Shown: positions 30,575 through 38,731 of the stretch, piece by piece
How positions within the stretch are numbered: position 1 is the stretch's first letter
How the letters are laid out: each line of letters begins with the position of its first letter
NCBI RefSeq assembly: GCF_000829395.1
Contig: NZ_AP014680.1
Span: forward strand, 620,001-684,000
Reading direction: 5' to 3'
Length of the DNA stretch: 64,000 nt
Source of the DNA: Paucilactobacillus hokkaidonensis JCM 18461
GTDB lineage: Bacteria; Bacillota; Bacilli; Lactobacillales; Lactobacillaceae
Position numbers and translations under genes: made by a program
The notes under the pieces: generated by a model
Database searches by the model: none
What the model was told of the DNA's origin: nothing
The model's input: only the letters and a program-made list of their open reading frames with translations

Positions 30575-31132
30575 GTGACAAAAGGGGAAAAATTGTCAAT
30601 GGCTAATCAATCAAGGACCAATGAAATTTACTTATTAGGAGCGCTGGAGCGGTTATTAAAAAAGAAATCATTCGATGAAATTTCAATCACTGAATTAGCA
30701 AAAGTAGCTGGTATTTCACGAATGACCTTTTATCGTCATTATCAAAATATTACTGATGTTTTAACAAGTGAAATGACGGCGATGATTGATGAATTAACAA
30801 CAAAACTCAATATTACAACAGTTGTTCGTCACGAAGAACTTGTTTTTAGCATGCAGTTTTTAAAGGATCATGGGGATTTTATTAAAATTTTAGTTCTGGC
30901 GCAACAACAAGATTTATTGCGTGATAATATTGCACAGGTTCTTGCTCGATTGTCGGCAAATAAGAAGCAATTGCAGGATTTGAATTCTCGTGAGTTTGAT
31001 TACTATGTTAGATACCATTCCACTGGATTGACTGGCGTTATCGTTGATTGGATTACTAAAAAACAACCAGAAACACCAGAGGAATTGGCTACTTTCTTAG
31101 AAAGAATTGGTGAAGGCACTCAGCATTCTTAA
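30575..31132 (+). CDS. TetR/AcrR-family transcriptional regulator
   Basis: 185 residues. The N-terminal helix-turn-helix is clear: DEISITELAKVAGISRMTFY followed by RHYQN. The C-terminal region (TGLTGVIVDWITKKQPETPE) is of the TetR_C_7/DhaS-like kind. Start GTG 30575 behind CGAGGTGA; an ATG at 30599 behind AAGGGG is an alternative. Its probable target, the divergent dehydrogenase, is disrupted, so the regulator may have lost its main role. Confidence 0.85.
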   Translation: MTKGEKLSMANQSRTNEIYLLGALERLLKKKSFDEISITELAKVAGISRMTFYRHYQNITDVLTSEMTAMIDELTTKLNITTVVRHEELVFSMQFLKDHGDFIKILVLAQQQDLLRDNIAQVLARLSANKKQLQDLNSREFDYYVRYHSTGLTGVIVDWITKKQPETPEELATFLERIGEGTQHS

Positions 31133-31235
31133 AAGACATTTGCTGTTAGTAGTTTGCAGACTGAGGTTAGCGATAGTGGTTCAATCATTTGTGCCAAAAT
31201 ATTCCAAATAAGAATAGATTGGGGAAAATAACATA

Positions 31236-32117
31236 ATGGATACTCGAAAATTAGCAACGTTTGTGGATCTTGCACAAACCAAAAATTATAGTAAGACCGC
31301 GGAACGTATTTTTTCAAATCAGGCAACAGTTTCAAAGCATATCTTGGCATTGGAAAAGGCATGGAATGTCCAACTATTTTCACGAGCACATCGAACAGTT
31401 ACTCTAACGCATGCAGGGGAAACGATTTTGCCAGCAGTGCTGGAACTATTAGAAAAAGAGCAGCAGCTAAACCGAGTGATTAAAAATCAAAGCAGTAAAG
31501 AAATAAAAGAACTGGTGATTAAGGGCATTCCGTCAATTTCACAATACCAAGCATTTAATGTTATTACTGATTTTGCCAAGCAATATCCGGATGTTAACCT
31601 TAAATTTAGTGAAGCGGAAACGGATACGTTGCTAGACACATTAGATGACGGCAATGCTGACATTGTTTTTACCCGTCTGTTTGGTAACAAACAGTTACAT
31701 CACGATATGTTGATAAACGATCAGGATTACTTTGTCGCGCTAATGCCCAAAATTCATCCACTAGCTGGCTACAAAAAATTAACGATGGAGTTATTAAAGA
31801 ACGAATCCTTTTTACTATTGGATTCATCGACTAATTTGTTTAAACCCATCATTTCATTACTTAAGGAAGCTGGTATTGAACCACGTATTACATATGAGGG
31901 ACGACGTATTGATCTAATTTTAGGTATGTTGGATCAAGGAATGGGTGTTTCAATCATGATGAACAAATCGTTTGATCTGACGGATTATCAAAATATAGTT
32001 GCCATTCCGATTGAACCTAAACAGTATAGTCGGCTGGCATTTATACGCCGTCACGGGAAGCATTCGGCTACCAGTGAATTGTTCTGGAAGTTTGCGCAGA
32101 AGCATGAAGGAAAGTAG
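31236..32117 (+). CDS. LysR-family transcriptional regulator
   Basis: 293 residues, normal LTTR length. N-terminal winged helix: NYSKTAERIFSNQATVSKHI; C-terminal periplasmic-binding-like effector domain from about residue 90. It lies upstream of lpdC on the same strand, separated by 313 bases. In Lactiplantibacillus plantarum a LysR regulator (TanR) controls gallate decarboxylase, so a similar role for lpdCBD is a reasonable inference. ATG 31236 has only a weak ribosome site (GGGGAA). Confidence 0.85.
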   Translation: MDTRKLATFVDLAQTKNYSKTAERIFSNQATVSKHILALEKAWNVQLFSRAHRTVTLTHAGETILPAVLELLEKEQQLNRVIKNQSSKEIKELVIKGIPSISQYQAFNVITDFAKQYPDVNLKFSEAETDTLLDTLDDGNADIVFTRLFGNKQLHHDMLINDQDYFVALMPKIHPLAGYKKLTMELLKNESFLLLDSSTNLFKPIISLLKEAGIEPRITYEGRRIDLILGMLDQGMGVSIMMNKSFDLTDYQNIVAIPIEPKQYSRLAFIRRHGKHSATSELFWKFAQKHEGK

Positions 32118-32225
32118 GCTAACTGAGATATTTTTAATAGGTATTCCATAGTGGAATAGTTTTGGTGCTAACTTGAATTGTTATGCGTATTGAATTGGAC
32201 GATAATGAAGCTTGTAGATTACTGA

Positions 32226-32290
32226 AGCGTGTTTTTTCAACCAGTCTTCTAGGGCTAAGTGTACTATTGGCTGAGTTAGCGCTTTGTTGC
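32226..32290 (-). repeat. Half palindromic element, copy F'
   Basis: GCGTGTTTTTTCAACCAGTC, CTTCTAGGGCTAAGT repeats one arm of the neighbouring copy F almost exactly, but the matching second arm is missing. A truncated copy. Confidence 0.65.
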
Positions 32291-32292
32291 TG

Positions 32293-32409
32293 AAACGTGT
32301 TTTTTCAACCAGCCTTCTAGGGCCAAGTAAATTATCTCCTGCTCGCAAAAAACGCGAACACGAGATAATTCACTTGGCCTACGAAACCTGAGCGGTTGAA
32401 AAAACACTC
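32293..32409 (-). repeat. Palindromic element, copy F, in front of lpdC
   Basis: Outer arms AACGTGTTTTTTCAACC / GGTTGAAAAAACACT; inner pair CTAGGGCCAAGT / ACTTGGCCTACG with the family's GTA/CTA internal loop (read on the minus strand); tip around GCGAAAAA. With F' it fills the lysR-lpdC gap. It ends only ~20 bases before the lpdC ribosome site, so it lies in or at the edge of the leader of that operon. Confidence 0.8.
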
Positions 32410-32430
32410 TATTATAATAGGAGGTTCAAC

Positions 32431-33906
32431 ATGACAGAACAACCATATGATTTAAGAAAAGTACTTGCAGAAATTAAAGATGACCCCATGCAATACCACG
32501 AAACAAATCGAGAAATCGATCCAAATGCAGATTTAGCTGGTGTCTATCGATATATTGGTGCGGGTGGAACCGTTAAGCGTCCCACCACTGAAGGGCCAAC
32601 AATGATGTTTAATAATGTTAAAGGATTTCCAGGTAGTCGGGTGCTGATTGGATTACAAGCCTCTCGTAAACGGGTTGGTAAGATCTTGCATCATGATTAC
32701 AAAACGTTGGGTCAAATGCTAAACGAGGCTGTTTCAAATCCTGTCAAACCAGTAGAAGTTAAAAGAGAAGATGCACCTGCTCAAGAAGTAGTACACCTAG
32801 CGTCAGATTCTAACTTTGATATTCGTAAATTACTAGCTGCGCCGACGAATACTCCTGAGGACGCAGGTCCATATATCACAATGGGGGTTGTGTATGGTCA
32901 TAGCGTGGATGGTAAGCAAAGTGATGTTACAATTCACCGAATGGTTTTAGAAGATAAAGATACAATCGGTATGTATATCATGCCAGGTGGCCGCCACATT
33001 GGTGCATTTTTAAAAGACTATGAGCAACAAAACAAGCCAATGCCGATCACAATTAATATTGGTTTAGATCCCGCAGTTACGATTGGGGCAACCTTTGAGC
33101 CACCGACGACACCACTGGGCTACAATGAGCTTCAGGTAGCTGGTGCATTGAGAAATGAGCCAGTACAAGTGGTTCCCGGAGTTGCAGTAAACGCGTTAGG
33201 TATTGCGCGCTCAGAATGGATTATTGAGGCTGAAATTCAACCTAATCAAACAATGCAAGAAGACATCAATACAAATACCGGTTACGCAATGCCTGAATTT
33301 CCTGGCTACAATGGAACCGCGAATCCAGCCGTTAATGTCGTTAAAATTAAGGCTGTGACGCACCGGAAAGATAATCCAATCGTCCAAACAACTATTGGGC
33401 CATCTGAAGAGCATGTTTCCATGGCTGGAATTCCAACTGAAGCTTCAATTTTAAGTTTAGTTGATCGTGCCATTCCGGGTAAAGTTTTGAATGTTTATAA
33501 CGCTCCCGCTGGTGGTGGTAAATTAATGACCATCATGCAAATCCATAAGGATAATGAAGCGGATGAAGGAATTCAACGACAAGCAGCATTATTAGCATTT
33601 TCAGCGTTTAAAGAATTAAAAACGGTCATTTTAGTTGACGAAGATGTTGATATTTTTGACTGGAACGATGTAATGTGGACGATCAATACGAGATTCCAAG
33701 CTGATCGTGACATTATGGTACTCGAGGGGATGCGGAATCATCCGCTTGACCCATCAGAACTGCCGGAATATGATCCTGCTCGAATCCGAGTGAAGGGAAT
33801 GAGTTCTAAATTAGTCCTTGATGGTACCTTCCCTTATGATATGCGTGACAAATTTAAACGGGCAGAATTTAAAGAAATTCCGGATTGGAAGAAATATTTG
33901 GATTAA
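32431..33906 (+). CDS. lpdC: UbiD-family hydroxybenzoate (gallate-type) decarboxylase, catalytic subunit
   Basis: 491 residues, prenylated-FMN-dependent decarboxylase. The UbiD active-site region is visible as IARSEWIIEAEIQPNQ followed by MPEFPGYNG, and VDEDVDIFDWNDVMWTINTR is the C-terminal family block. LpdC of L. plantarum decarboxylates gallate and protocatechuate to pyrogallol and catechol. The adjacent lpdB and lpdD support that role over general UbiD ubiquinone synthesis, which lactobacilli lack. ATG 32431 behind ATAGGAGG. Exact substrate is inferred. Confidence 0.88.
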   Translation: MTEQPYDLRKVLAEIKDDPMQYHETNREIDPNADLAGVYRYIGAGGTVKRPTTEGPTMMFNNVKGFPGSRVLIGLQASRKRVGKILHHDYKTLGQMLNEAVSNPVKPVEVKREDAPAQEVVHLASDSNFDIRKLLAAPTNTPEDAGPYITMGVVYGHSVDGKQSDVTIHRMVLEDKDTIGMYIMPGGRHIGAFLKDYEQQNKPMPITINIGLDPAVTIGATFEPPTTPLGYNELQVAGALRNEPVQVVPGVAVNALGIARSEWIIEAEIQPNQTMQEDINTNTGYAMPEFPGYNGTANPAVNVVKIKAVTHRKDNPIVQTTIGPSEEHVSMAGIPTEASILSLVDRAIPGKVLNVYNAPAGGGKLMTIMQIHKDNEADEGIQRQAALLAFSAFKELKTVILVDEDVDIFDWNDVMWTINTRFQADRDIMVLEGMRNHPLDPSELPEYDPARIRVKGMSSKLVLDGTFPYDMRDKFKRAEFKEIPDWKKYLD

Positions 33907-33920
33907 TTAAGGAGGGGCAA

Positions 33921-34517
33921 ATGAAAAAGGTTGTCGTTGGAATTACTGGTGCTAGTGGAACAATCTACGGGATTCGTTTATTAGAAGTTTTGCACGCAAT
34001 GCCAAATGTGGAGACACACCTAGTGATGAGTCAGTGGGCCAAGGAAAATTTAGCAGTAGAAGATACTGGTTATACGGAAACTCAAGTCAAAGCACTGGCT
34101 GATTTGACTTATTCTGAGCAAAATATGGGTGCCAAAATTGCTAGTGGCAGCTTTATTCATGATGGAATGGTTATTATTCCAGCTAGTATGAAGACTGTTG
34201 CATCGATTGCTACTGGTGTAGGAGAAAACTTAATTGCACGAGCAGCCGACGTGACTCTAAAAGAACAGCGACAATTGATCATTGTGCCTCGTGAGTCGCC
34301 GTTTAACCAAATTCATTTGGAGAATATGCTCAAACTTTCCAAAATGGGTGTGGGTATTATTCCACCAATTCCGGCATTTTATAATAATCCAAAAACGGTA
34401 GATGACATTATCAATCATTCCGTGATGAAGATCTTGGATCATTTACAGATTGAGAATTCTGTTAGTACACGATGGGAGGGATTGGCTCATGCCCGCAAAG
34501 ATGCCCAAAACAAATAA
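33921..34517 (+). CDS. lpdB: UbiX-type flavin prenyltransferase (gallate decarboxylase subunit B)
   Basis: 198 residues from ATG 33921, preceded by GGAGGGG; an earlier in-frame ATG at 33885 lies inside lpdC and lacks a ribosome site. It makes prenylated FMN for LpdC. GITGASGTIYGIRLLEVL is the FMN-binding start; the conserved VPRESPFNQIHLENMLKLS and IIPPIPAFYNNP stretches follow. 14 bases after lpdC and overlapping lpdD by 29 bases. Confidence 0.93.
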   Translation: MKKVVVGITGASGTIYGIRLLEVLHAMPNVETHLVMSQWAKENLAVEDTGYTETQVKALADLTYSEQNMGAKIASGSFIHDGMVIIPASMKTVASIATGVGENLIARAADVTLKEQRQLIIVPRESPFNQIHLENMLKLSKMGVGIIPPIPAFYNNPKTVDDIINHSVMKILDHLQIENSVSTRWEGLAHARKDAQNK

Positions 34518-34947
34518 CGAGATTCCGAACACTTTTAAAGTAGATGTAACAAAAAGTGGTTATACGATGGTTGCCATTTTGGAACGTCAAAATCAAGATG
34601 TGCTGATCCAATTAATTGGAGGCGATGTGCCGCACTACGGGGTTGTGATGTCGATTGATAATACAGGCAATACTGAGACAATTCGGTTGCCTAGCCGCCC
34701 AGGACATGTACATCAGGAAAAGATTCTGATTGAACAAGTTGCTGGCGCCATCAAACCAGTTTTGCAAAATAATGCGATCATTGTTTCTGGAATGCATGTC
34801 AATGATATCTCCACAGAACAGATGCATGCCGCTATTCCAATGGCGCAAAAGTTGGGCGCACGACTAGCAGTTTGGTTAAAACAAAATCCGGTTGATCCAT
34901 TACCGATGAGTTTCGCTAAGAAAAACAGTGTGAACAACCGCGTTTAG
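34489..34947 (+). CDS. lpdD: LpdD-like small protein of the gallate decarboxylase operon
   Basis: 152 residues from ATG 34489, 8 bases after GGGAGGG; the longer frame from 34450 has no ribosome site. It overlaps lpdB by 29 bases. The sequence matches what I recall of LpdD proteins (GGDVPHYGVV, then HVNDISTEQM and IPMAQKLGARLAVWL), which are required for or accompany LpdC but lack an assigned reaction. The final residues (about NSVNNRV) are encoded by the left arm of a palindromic repeat, so the C-terminus was set by that element. Confidence 0.75.
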   Translation: MPAKMPKTNNEIPNTFKVDVTKSGYTMVAILERQNQDVLIQLIGGDVPHYGVVMSIDNTGNTETIRLPSRPGHVHQEKILIEQVAGAIKPVLQNNAIIVSGMHVNDISTEQMHAAIPMAQKLGARLAVWLKQNPVDPLPMSFAKKNSVNNRV

Positions 34948-35030
34948 ATGGTGGAGTGTAACGGTAAAATACCGCTTATGAATGATCGAATTTTGATCAT
35001 TCATAAGTGGTATTTTGTTGGTCCTTTCAC
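34926..35030 (+). repeat. Palindromic element, copy G, overlapping the lpdD 3' end
   Basis: Left arm AGTGTGAACAACCGC and the inner helix GGTAAAATACCGCTTATG / CATAAGTGGTATTTTG are present, but the outer right arm is replaced by GGTCCTTTCACAAC, which pairs poorly. It contains the lpdD stop codon. The left half closely resembles copy L after map. Confidence 0.7.
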
Positions 35031-35047
35031 AACTACTGATTTTATTG

Positions 35048-35076
35048 TTTGAATTCATCTCAAAATTCGATATAAT
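35048..35076 (+). promoter_or_regulatory. gshA promoter
   Basis: TTTGAA (35048-35053) and TATAAT (35071-35076) with a 17-base spacer. Confidence 0.65.
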
Positions 35077-35102
35077 AGTCGTCAATTACGTGAGGTGACT
35101 AC

Positions 35103-36599
35103 ATGCCAAAGAGACTAAGAGAACAAATTAAACAACCAGAATCGATATCCAAATTATTTCAAGGATTATTTGGAATTGAACTGGAGGAACACCGAATATT
35201 GACGGATGGTCGGTTGAGTCGTTATCCATATCCGAGTGAATATGCAAGCCGTAAAACACATCCATATCTGCAATCTGATTTTACTGATAGTATGCTGGAA
35301 TTAGTTACAGAGCCGACTAAGGGTGGACTACAAGCAGTTAAAAATTTAAAAATACTGCAACAAATCAGTCAAGAACATCTAAAAAAGGATGAACGGATTT
35401 GGCCCTTTAGCATGCCACCAAAATTAGTTGATGACGACTTAGAATTTGCCCATGGCAACTTTAGTCGAACATGGTATCAGGAATATCGGGATTACTTGGA
35501 AAGTAAATATGGGATTGAACATGAAATTATCTGTGGCGTTCATGTTAACTATAGTCTCAACGAAGATCTTATCTATAACCTGTATCGGTCAGGCTTTGAC
35601 AAAAAATATGATACGCCAGCCGCTTTTAAAAACGCGATTTATTTCAAAATGGCACAAAGCTTTGTGTTAAATCGGTGGTTCTTTACGTATCTATTTGGGG
35701 CTTCACCATTATCAGAAAATAAGTATCAAAAGCTTCCTGCGGACTTAACAATGCCGGTTCGCAGTTTACGTAGCAGTAGCTTGGGATATAGTAATACGAA
35801 CAAAGAGGCGATCACGTATGAATCCTTGACTGCGCAGGTTGAACAGATGGAACGCTATGTGGCAGATGGAACGTTTTACTCAATTGACGAATTTTATGGT
35901 CCTGTTCGTTTGAAGGGCAAGTCTGACGATTTACGCGAGATCCTTGATCAAGGAGTCGATTATTTAGAATTTCGGGCATTTGATTTAGATCCATTGTCCC
36001 GCGCTGGTGTTAGCGATGATACGTTAGACTTAATGGAATTGTTCTTGACCTATAGTCTTGTTGCTGATGAACCGGATGATATGTATGACTCCTTGCAGAT
36101 TGCTTTAGCGCGCAACGAAGAAGTTGCTCTTAGTGATCCGAAGCAACAGCCCAAATGGTTACCGGAAGCGGCGAAAAATGTAATAGATAAACTGACTAAA
36201 TTTGCTCATGAGTTTGAAGCACCAAAAAGATATTTAATGGCAGTCGAAATTGCCAATAAACGTGTAAATGATGTTGGACTGACAATCGGATCGCAGTTAG
36301 CCAGTAAAATTGAAGATCAAAGTTTAGCGACGTATGGTCTGAAACTTGCTAACGATCATTATGCGAAATGGTTGAATGAGCAGCGGCCATTAGTAGCAAT
36401 CGACAAGGAATACTCAAAAACTGCTCAGTCGATAATTAAGGCAGCAATTATTATGGGAATTCACGTCCAATTGCATCATGGCTTTAAGCTAACAGTAGGC
36501 AAGCATCATGAGTGGTTTGAAGCACAAACTAAGATTGAACTACCACATGGAGTAGAGAGCTATTTAAAAGTAATTTTTCCTGAATTAACAACAGAATAG
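35103..36599 (+). CDS. gshA: Glutamate-cysteine ligase
   Basis: 498 residues. Forms gamma-glutamylcysteine, the first step of glutathione synthesis. The N-terminal FGIELEEHRIL and the later CGVHVNYSL are active-site stretches of the GshA fold. The protein stops where GshAB fusions would continue with an ATP-grasp glutathione synthetase domain, and no gshB is nearby; it may make only gamma-glutamylcysteine or rely on a distant gene. ATG 35103 behind GTGAGGTGA. Possibly useful with the oxygen-using cyd block in the same region. Confidence 0.88.
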   Translation: MPKRLREQIKQPESISKLFQGLFGIELEEHRILTDGRLSRYPYPSEYASRKTHPYLQSDFTDSMLELVTEPTKGGLQAVKNLKILQQISQEHLKKDERIWPFSMPPKLVDDDLEFAHGNFSRTWYQEYRDYLESKYGIEHEIICGVHVNYSLNEDLIYNLYRSGFDKKYDTPAAFKNAIYFKMAQSFVLNRWFFTYLFGASPLSENKYQKLPADLTMPVRSLRSSSLGYSNTNKEAITYESLTAQVEQMERYVADGTFYSIDEFYGPVRLKGKSDDLREILDQGVDYLEFRAFDLDPLSRAGVSDDTLDLMELFLTYSLVADEPDDMYDSLQIALARNEEVALSDPKQQPKWLPEAAKNVIDKLTKFAHEFEAPKRYLMAVEIANKRVNDVGLTIGSQLASKIEDQSLATYGLKLANDHYAKWLNEQRPLVAIDKEYSKTAQSIIKAAIIMGIHVQLHHGFKLTVGKHHEWFEAQTKIELPHGVESYLKVIFPELTTE

Positions 36600-36601
36600 T
36601 C

Positions 36602-36640
36602 AAAAATGGAATCCGGCCGAATGGGCCAGATTACATTTTT
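36602..36640. terminator. Bidirectional terminator between gshA and gntP
   Basis: AAAAATGGAATCCGGCC pairs with GGCCAGATTACATTTTT across GAATG; T-runs on both strands. Confidence 0.85.
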
Positions 36641-36656
36641 AATGTATAACCTAACG

Positions 36657-38012
36657 CTAGTTAAAAATCAGGTTTAATAACAACACCATTAGTAGTCCAA
36701 CCACAGAAATAATTGTTTCTAAGACTGTCCAAATTGATAATGTTTGTTTAACAGTTAAATCGAAGTATTCACGGAACATCCAGAATCCAGCATCGTTAAC
36801 ATGTGATGCAGCTAATGATCCGGCTCCAATTGAAAGCACCATCAACGCTGGATCAACGCCAGCTTGAGTCATTAATGGCATTACTAATCCAGCAGCGGTT
36901 AGAGCTGCGACGGTTGCAGATCCTAGTGCAATCCGCAAAACAACCGCGATTAACCAGCCGAGAATTAATGGGGAAATACTTGAGTGAATGAACAGCTTGG
37001 CCACTTCATTACCAACACCACCATCAATTAAGACTTGTTTGAAAGCAGCACCACCACCAATTACCAATAGCAACATGGCAATTGATTTAATTGCATCTTC
37101 AAGTGATTGCATAATATCGGTCACTTTACGTTTCTGCAGTACTCCCATTGACCACATTGCAAATACTAATGAGATTAACATAGCAATACTTGGTGATCCA
37201 ATGAAAGCAATAAAGTTATCCATTCCATTGGGATTTTTTGGGAAGGAGCCGTTGGTGAAGACGAGTTGGTAAATGGTCGTAATGGCCATTAAGATAACCG
37301 GGAAGAGGGATGTTAAAACGGACATTCCAAAGCTTGGGGCTTCGTCATCAGTGAACTTTTTGATTTCACCAAATGAGGATAAATTACCTTTTTGTTCAAA
37401 GGCACTGGGAGCAAATTTTTGTGCCAGTTTAGTAAAAACAGGGCCTGCAATAATTGCAGATGGCAAGGCAACAATAATACCATAAACAAGCACTTTACCA
37501 GTATTAGCATGCAAGGCTGCTGAGATTGCTACTGGAGCAGGATGAGGAGGTAAGAACCCATGGGTTACAGAAAGTGCGGCGGCCATTGAAATACCTAAGT
37601 AAAGAATTGGTACTCCAGCTTCAATTGCAATTGCGGCCACGATTGGAATTAATAGCACCATTCCAACTTCGAAGAATAACGCAATTCCAATGATAAAACT
37701 GGCAATCATAACGGCAGCTTGTAACCATTTACGACCGAATTTATTGATTAATGTCGTGGCAATTTTGTAAGCACCACCAGCATCGGCAACTAACCGACCA
37801 AGCATTGCTCCGAAACCAAAGACTAGTGACAGTTCACCTAATGAACCACCAATTCCGGTTTGAATACTTTCGGCAATTTTAGCCGGATCCATTCCTAAAC
37901 CAAGTGCGACCACGACAGATGTAATAATTAACGCCACGAACGTGTTGAGCTTAAATTTAATGATTAAAAATAACAGTAAAATGATACCTAACAACAAAAC
38001 TAATAGTTCCAT
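36657..38012 (-). CDS. gntP: Gluconate:H+ symporter (GntP family)
   Basis: 451 residues, about 12-14 membrane helices. Family marks include GSATVAALTAAGLV and HGFLPPHPAPVAISAALHAN. Imports gluconate with protons. The reverse-strand ATG at 38012 is preceded by GAAAGGGG. It is 719 bases downstream of gntK in the same direction, separated by four tandem palindromic elements and a long hairpin with a T-run in front of gntP. Confidence 0.94.
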   Translation of the reverse strand: MELLVLLLGIILLLFLIIKFKLNTFVALIITSVVVALGLGMDPAKIAESIQTGIGGSLGELSLVFGFGAMLGRLVADAGGAYKIATTLINKFGRKWLQAAVMIASFIIGIALFFEVGMVLLIPIVAAIAIEAGVPILYLGISMAAALSVTHGFLPPHPAPVAISAALHANTGKVLVYGIIVALPSAIIAGPVFTKLAQKFAPSAFEQKGNLSSFGEIKKFTDDEAPSFGMSVLTSLFPVILMAITTIYQLVFTNGSFPKNPNGMDNFIAFIGSPSIAMLISLVFAMWSMGVLQKRKVTDIMQSLEDAIKSIAMLLLVIGGGAAFKQVLIDGGVGNEVAKLFIHSSISPLILGWLIAVVLRIALGSATVAALTAAGLVMPLMTQAGVDPALMVLSIGAGSLAASHVNDAGFWMFREYFDLTVKQTLSIWTVLETIISVVGLLMVLLLNLIFN

Positions 38013-38040
38013 GATGAAACCCCTTTCAAGATGAGAGAAT

Positions 38041-38141
38041 AAAAAAGTGAGGCAAAAGATTGGATTGAATAATCCATTCCTTGGCAGTCTTACAGGTTCG
38101 AAAACCGGATCTATAAATGATTGTCAAAACTTTTGTCTCAC
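38041..38141 (-). terminator. Branched terminator-like hairpin in front of gntP
   Basis: On the minus strand GTGAGACAAAAG (38141-38130) pairs with CTTTTGCCTCAC (38058-38047) with one mismatch, followed by TTTTTT. The enclosed ~70 bases can form two smaller hairpins (GGTTTTCGAACC and GGATTATTCAATCC), making a three-way junction. It lies 29 bases ahead of gntP. It could stop read-through from gntK or act as an attenuator; GTGRGACAAAAG repeats are common in lactobacilli. Confidence 0.65.
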
Positions 38142-38212
38142 TTTATAACTTAGATAGTTTACCAAATTTACTTACTTAATACTAGTTAAAATGCTTGAGG
38201 ATTTTTTGTAGT

Positions 38213-38731
38213 CGTGTTCGCTCGGAGCAGATGCCCAGGGCTAAAGCACAAACAACAATCAATAAATCAAAGCCCGATTTATTAATCGTTGTTTGTATTT
38301 TAGCCTACGGCATCTAAACGCTCCGGTGAACACTGTTTTACTAGTCGTGTTCGTTCGGCCAGATGTCTAGGGCTAAGCCATAATCATCAATCAATAAATC
38401 AAAACCCGATTCATTAATCGGTGATTATAACTTAGCCTACGACACCTTAACGGCCTTGTTCACACTGTTTTTTTAGTCGTGTTCGCTCGGCCAGGTGTCT
38501 AGGGCTAAGCCATAATCACCAATCAATAAATCAAAACCCGATTCATTAATCGGTGATTATAACTTAGCCTACGACACCTTAACGGCCTTGTTCACACTGT
38601 TTTTTTAGTCGTGTTCGCTCGGCCAGGTGTCTAGGGCTAAGCCATAATCACCAATCAATAAATCAAAGTCCAATTTATTAATCGGTGATTCTAACTTAGC
38701 CTACGACACCTTGACGGCCTCGCTCACACTG
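38213..38731 (-). repeat. Four tandem palindromic elements, copies H1-H4, downstream of gntK
   Basis: Copies at 38213-38335, 38346-38466, 38478-38599 and 38610-38731, period 132-133 bases. H4 abuts the gntK stop codon. All keep outer arms of the CAGTGTGAACAAGGCC / GGCCGAGCGAACACG type and the inner GTAGGCTAAG / CTTAGCCCTA (read on the minus strand). H2-H4 are nearly identical, H1 more diverged, indicating stepwise tandem duplication. The region contains no gene. Confidence 0.9.

Noticed and set aside
34450-34488. N-terminal extension of lpdD
   Set aside because: The upstream start lies deep in lpdB without a ribosome site; GGGAGGG sits correctly for ATG 34489.
38213-38731. Tandem ~132-base repeats as a CRISPR array
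   Set aside because: The repeated unit is itself a complete palindrome with no unique spacers of constant length, and no cas genes are present.
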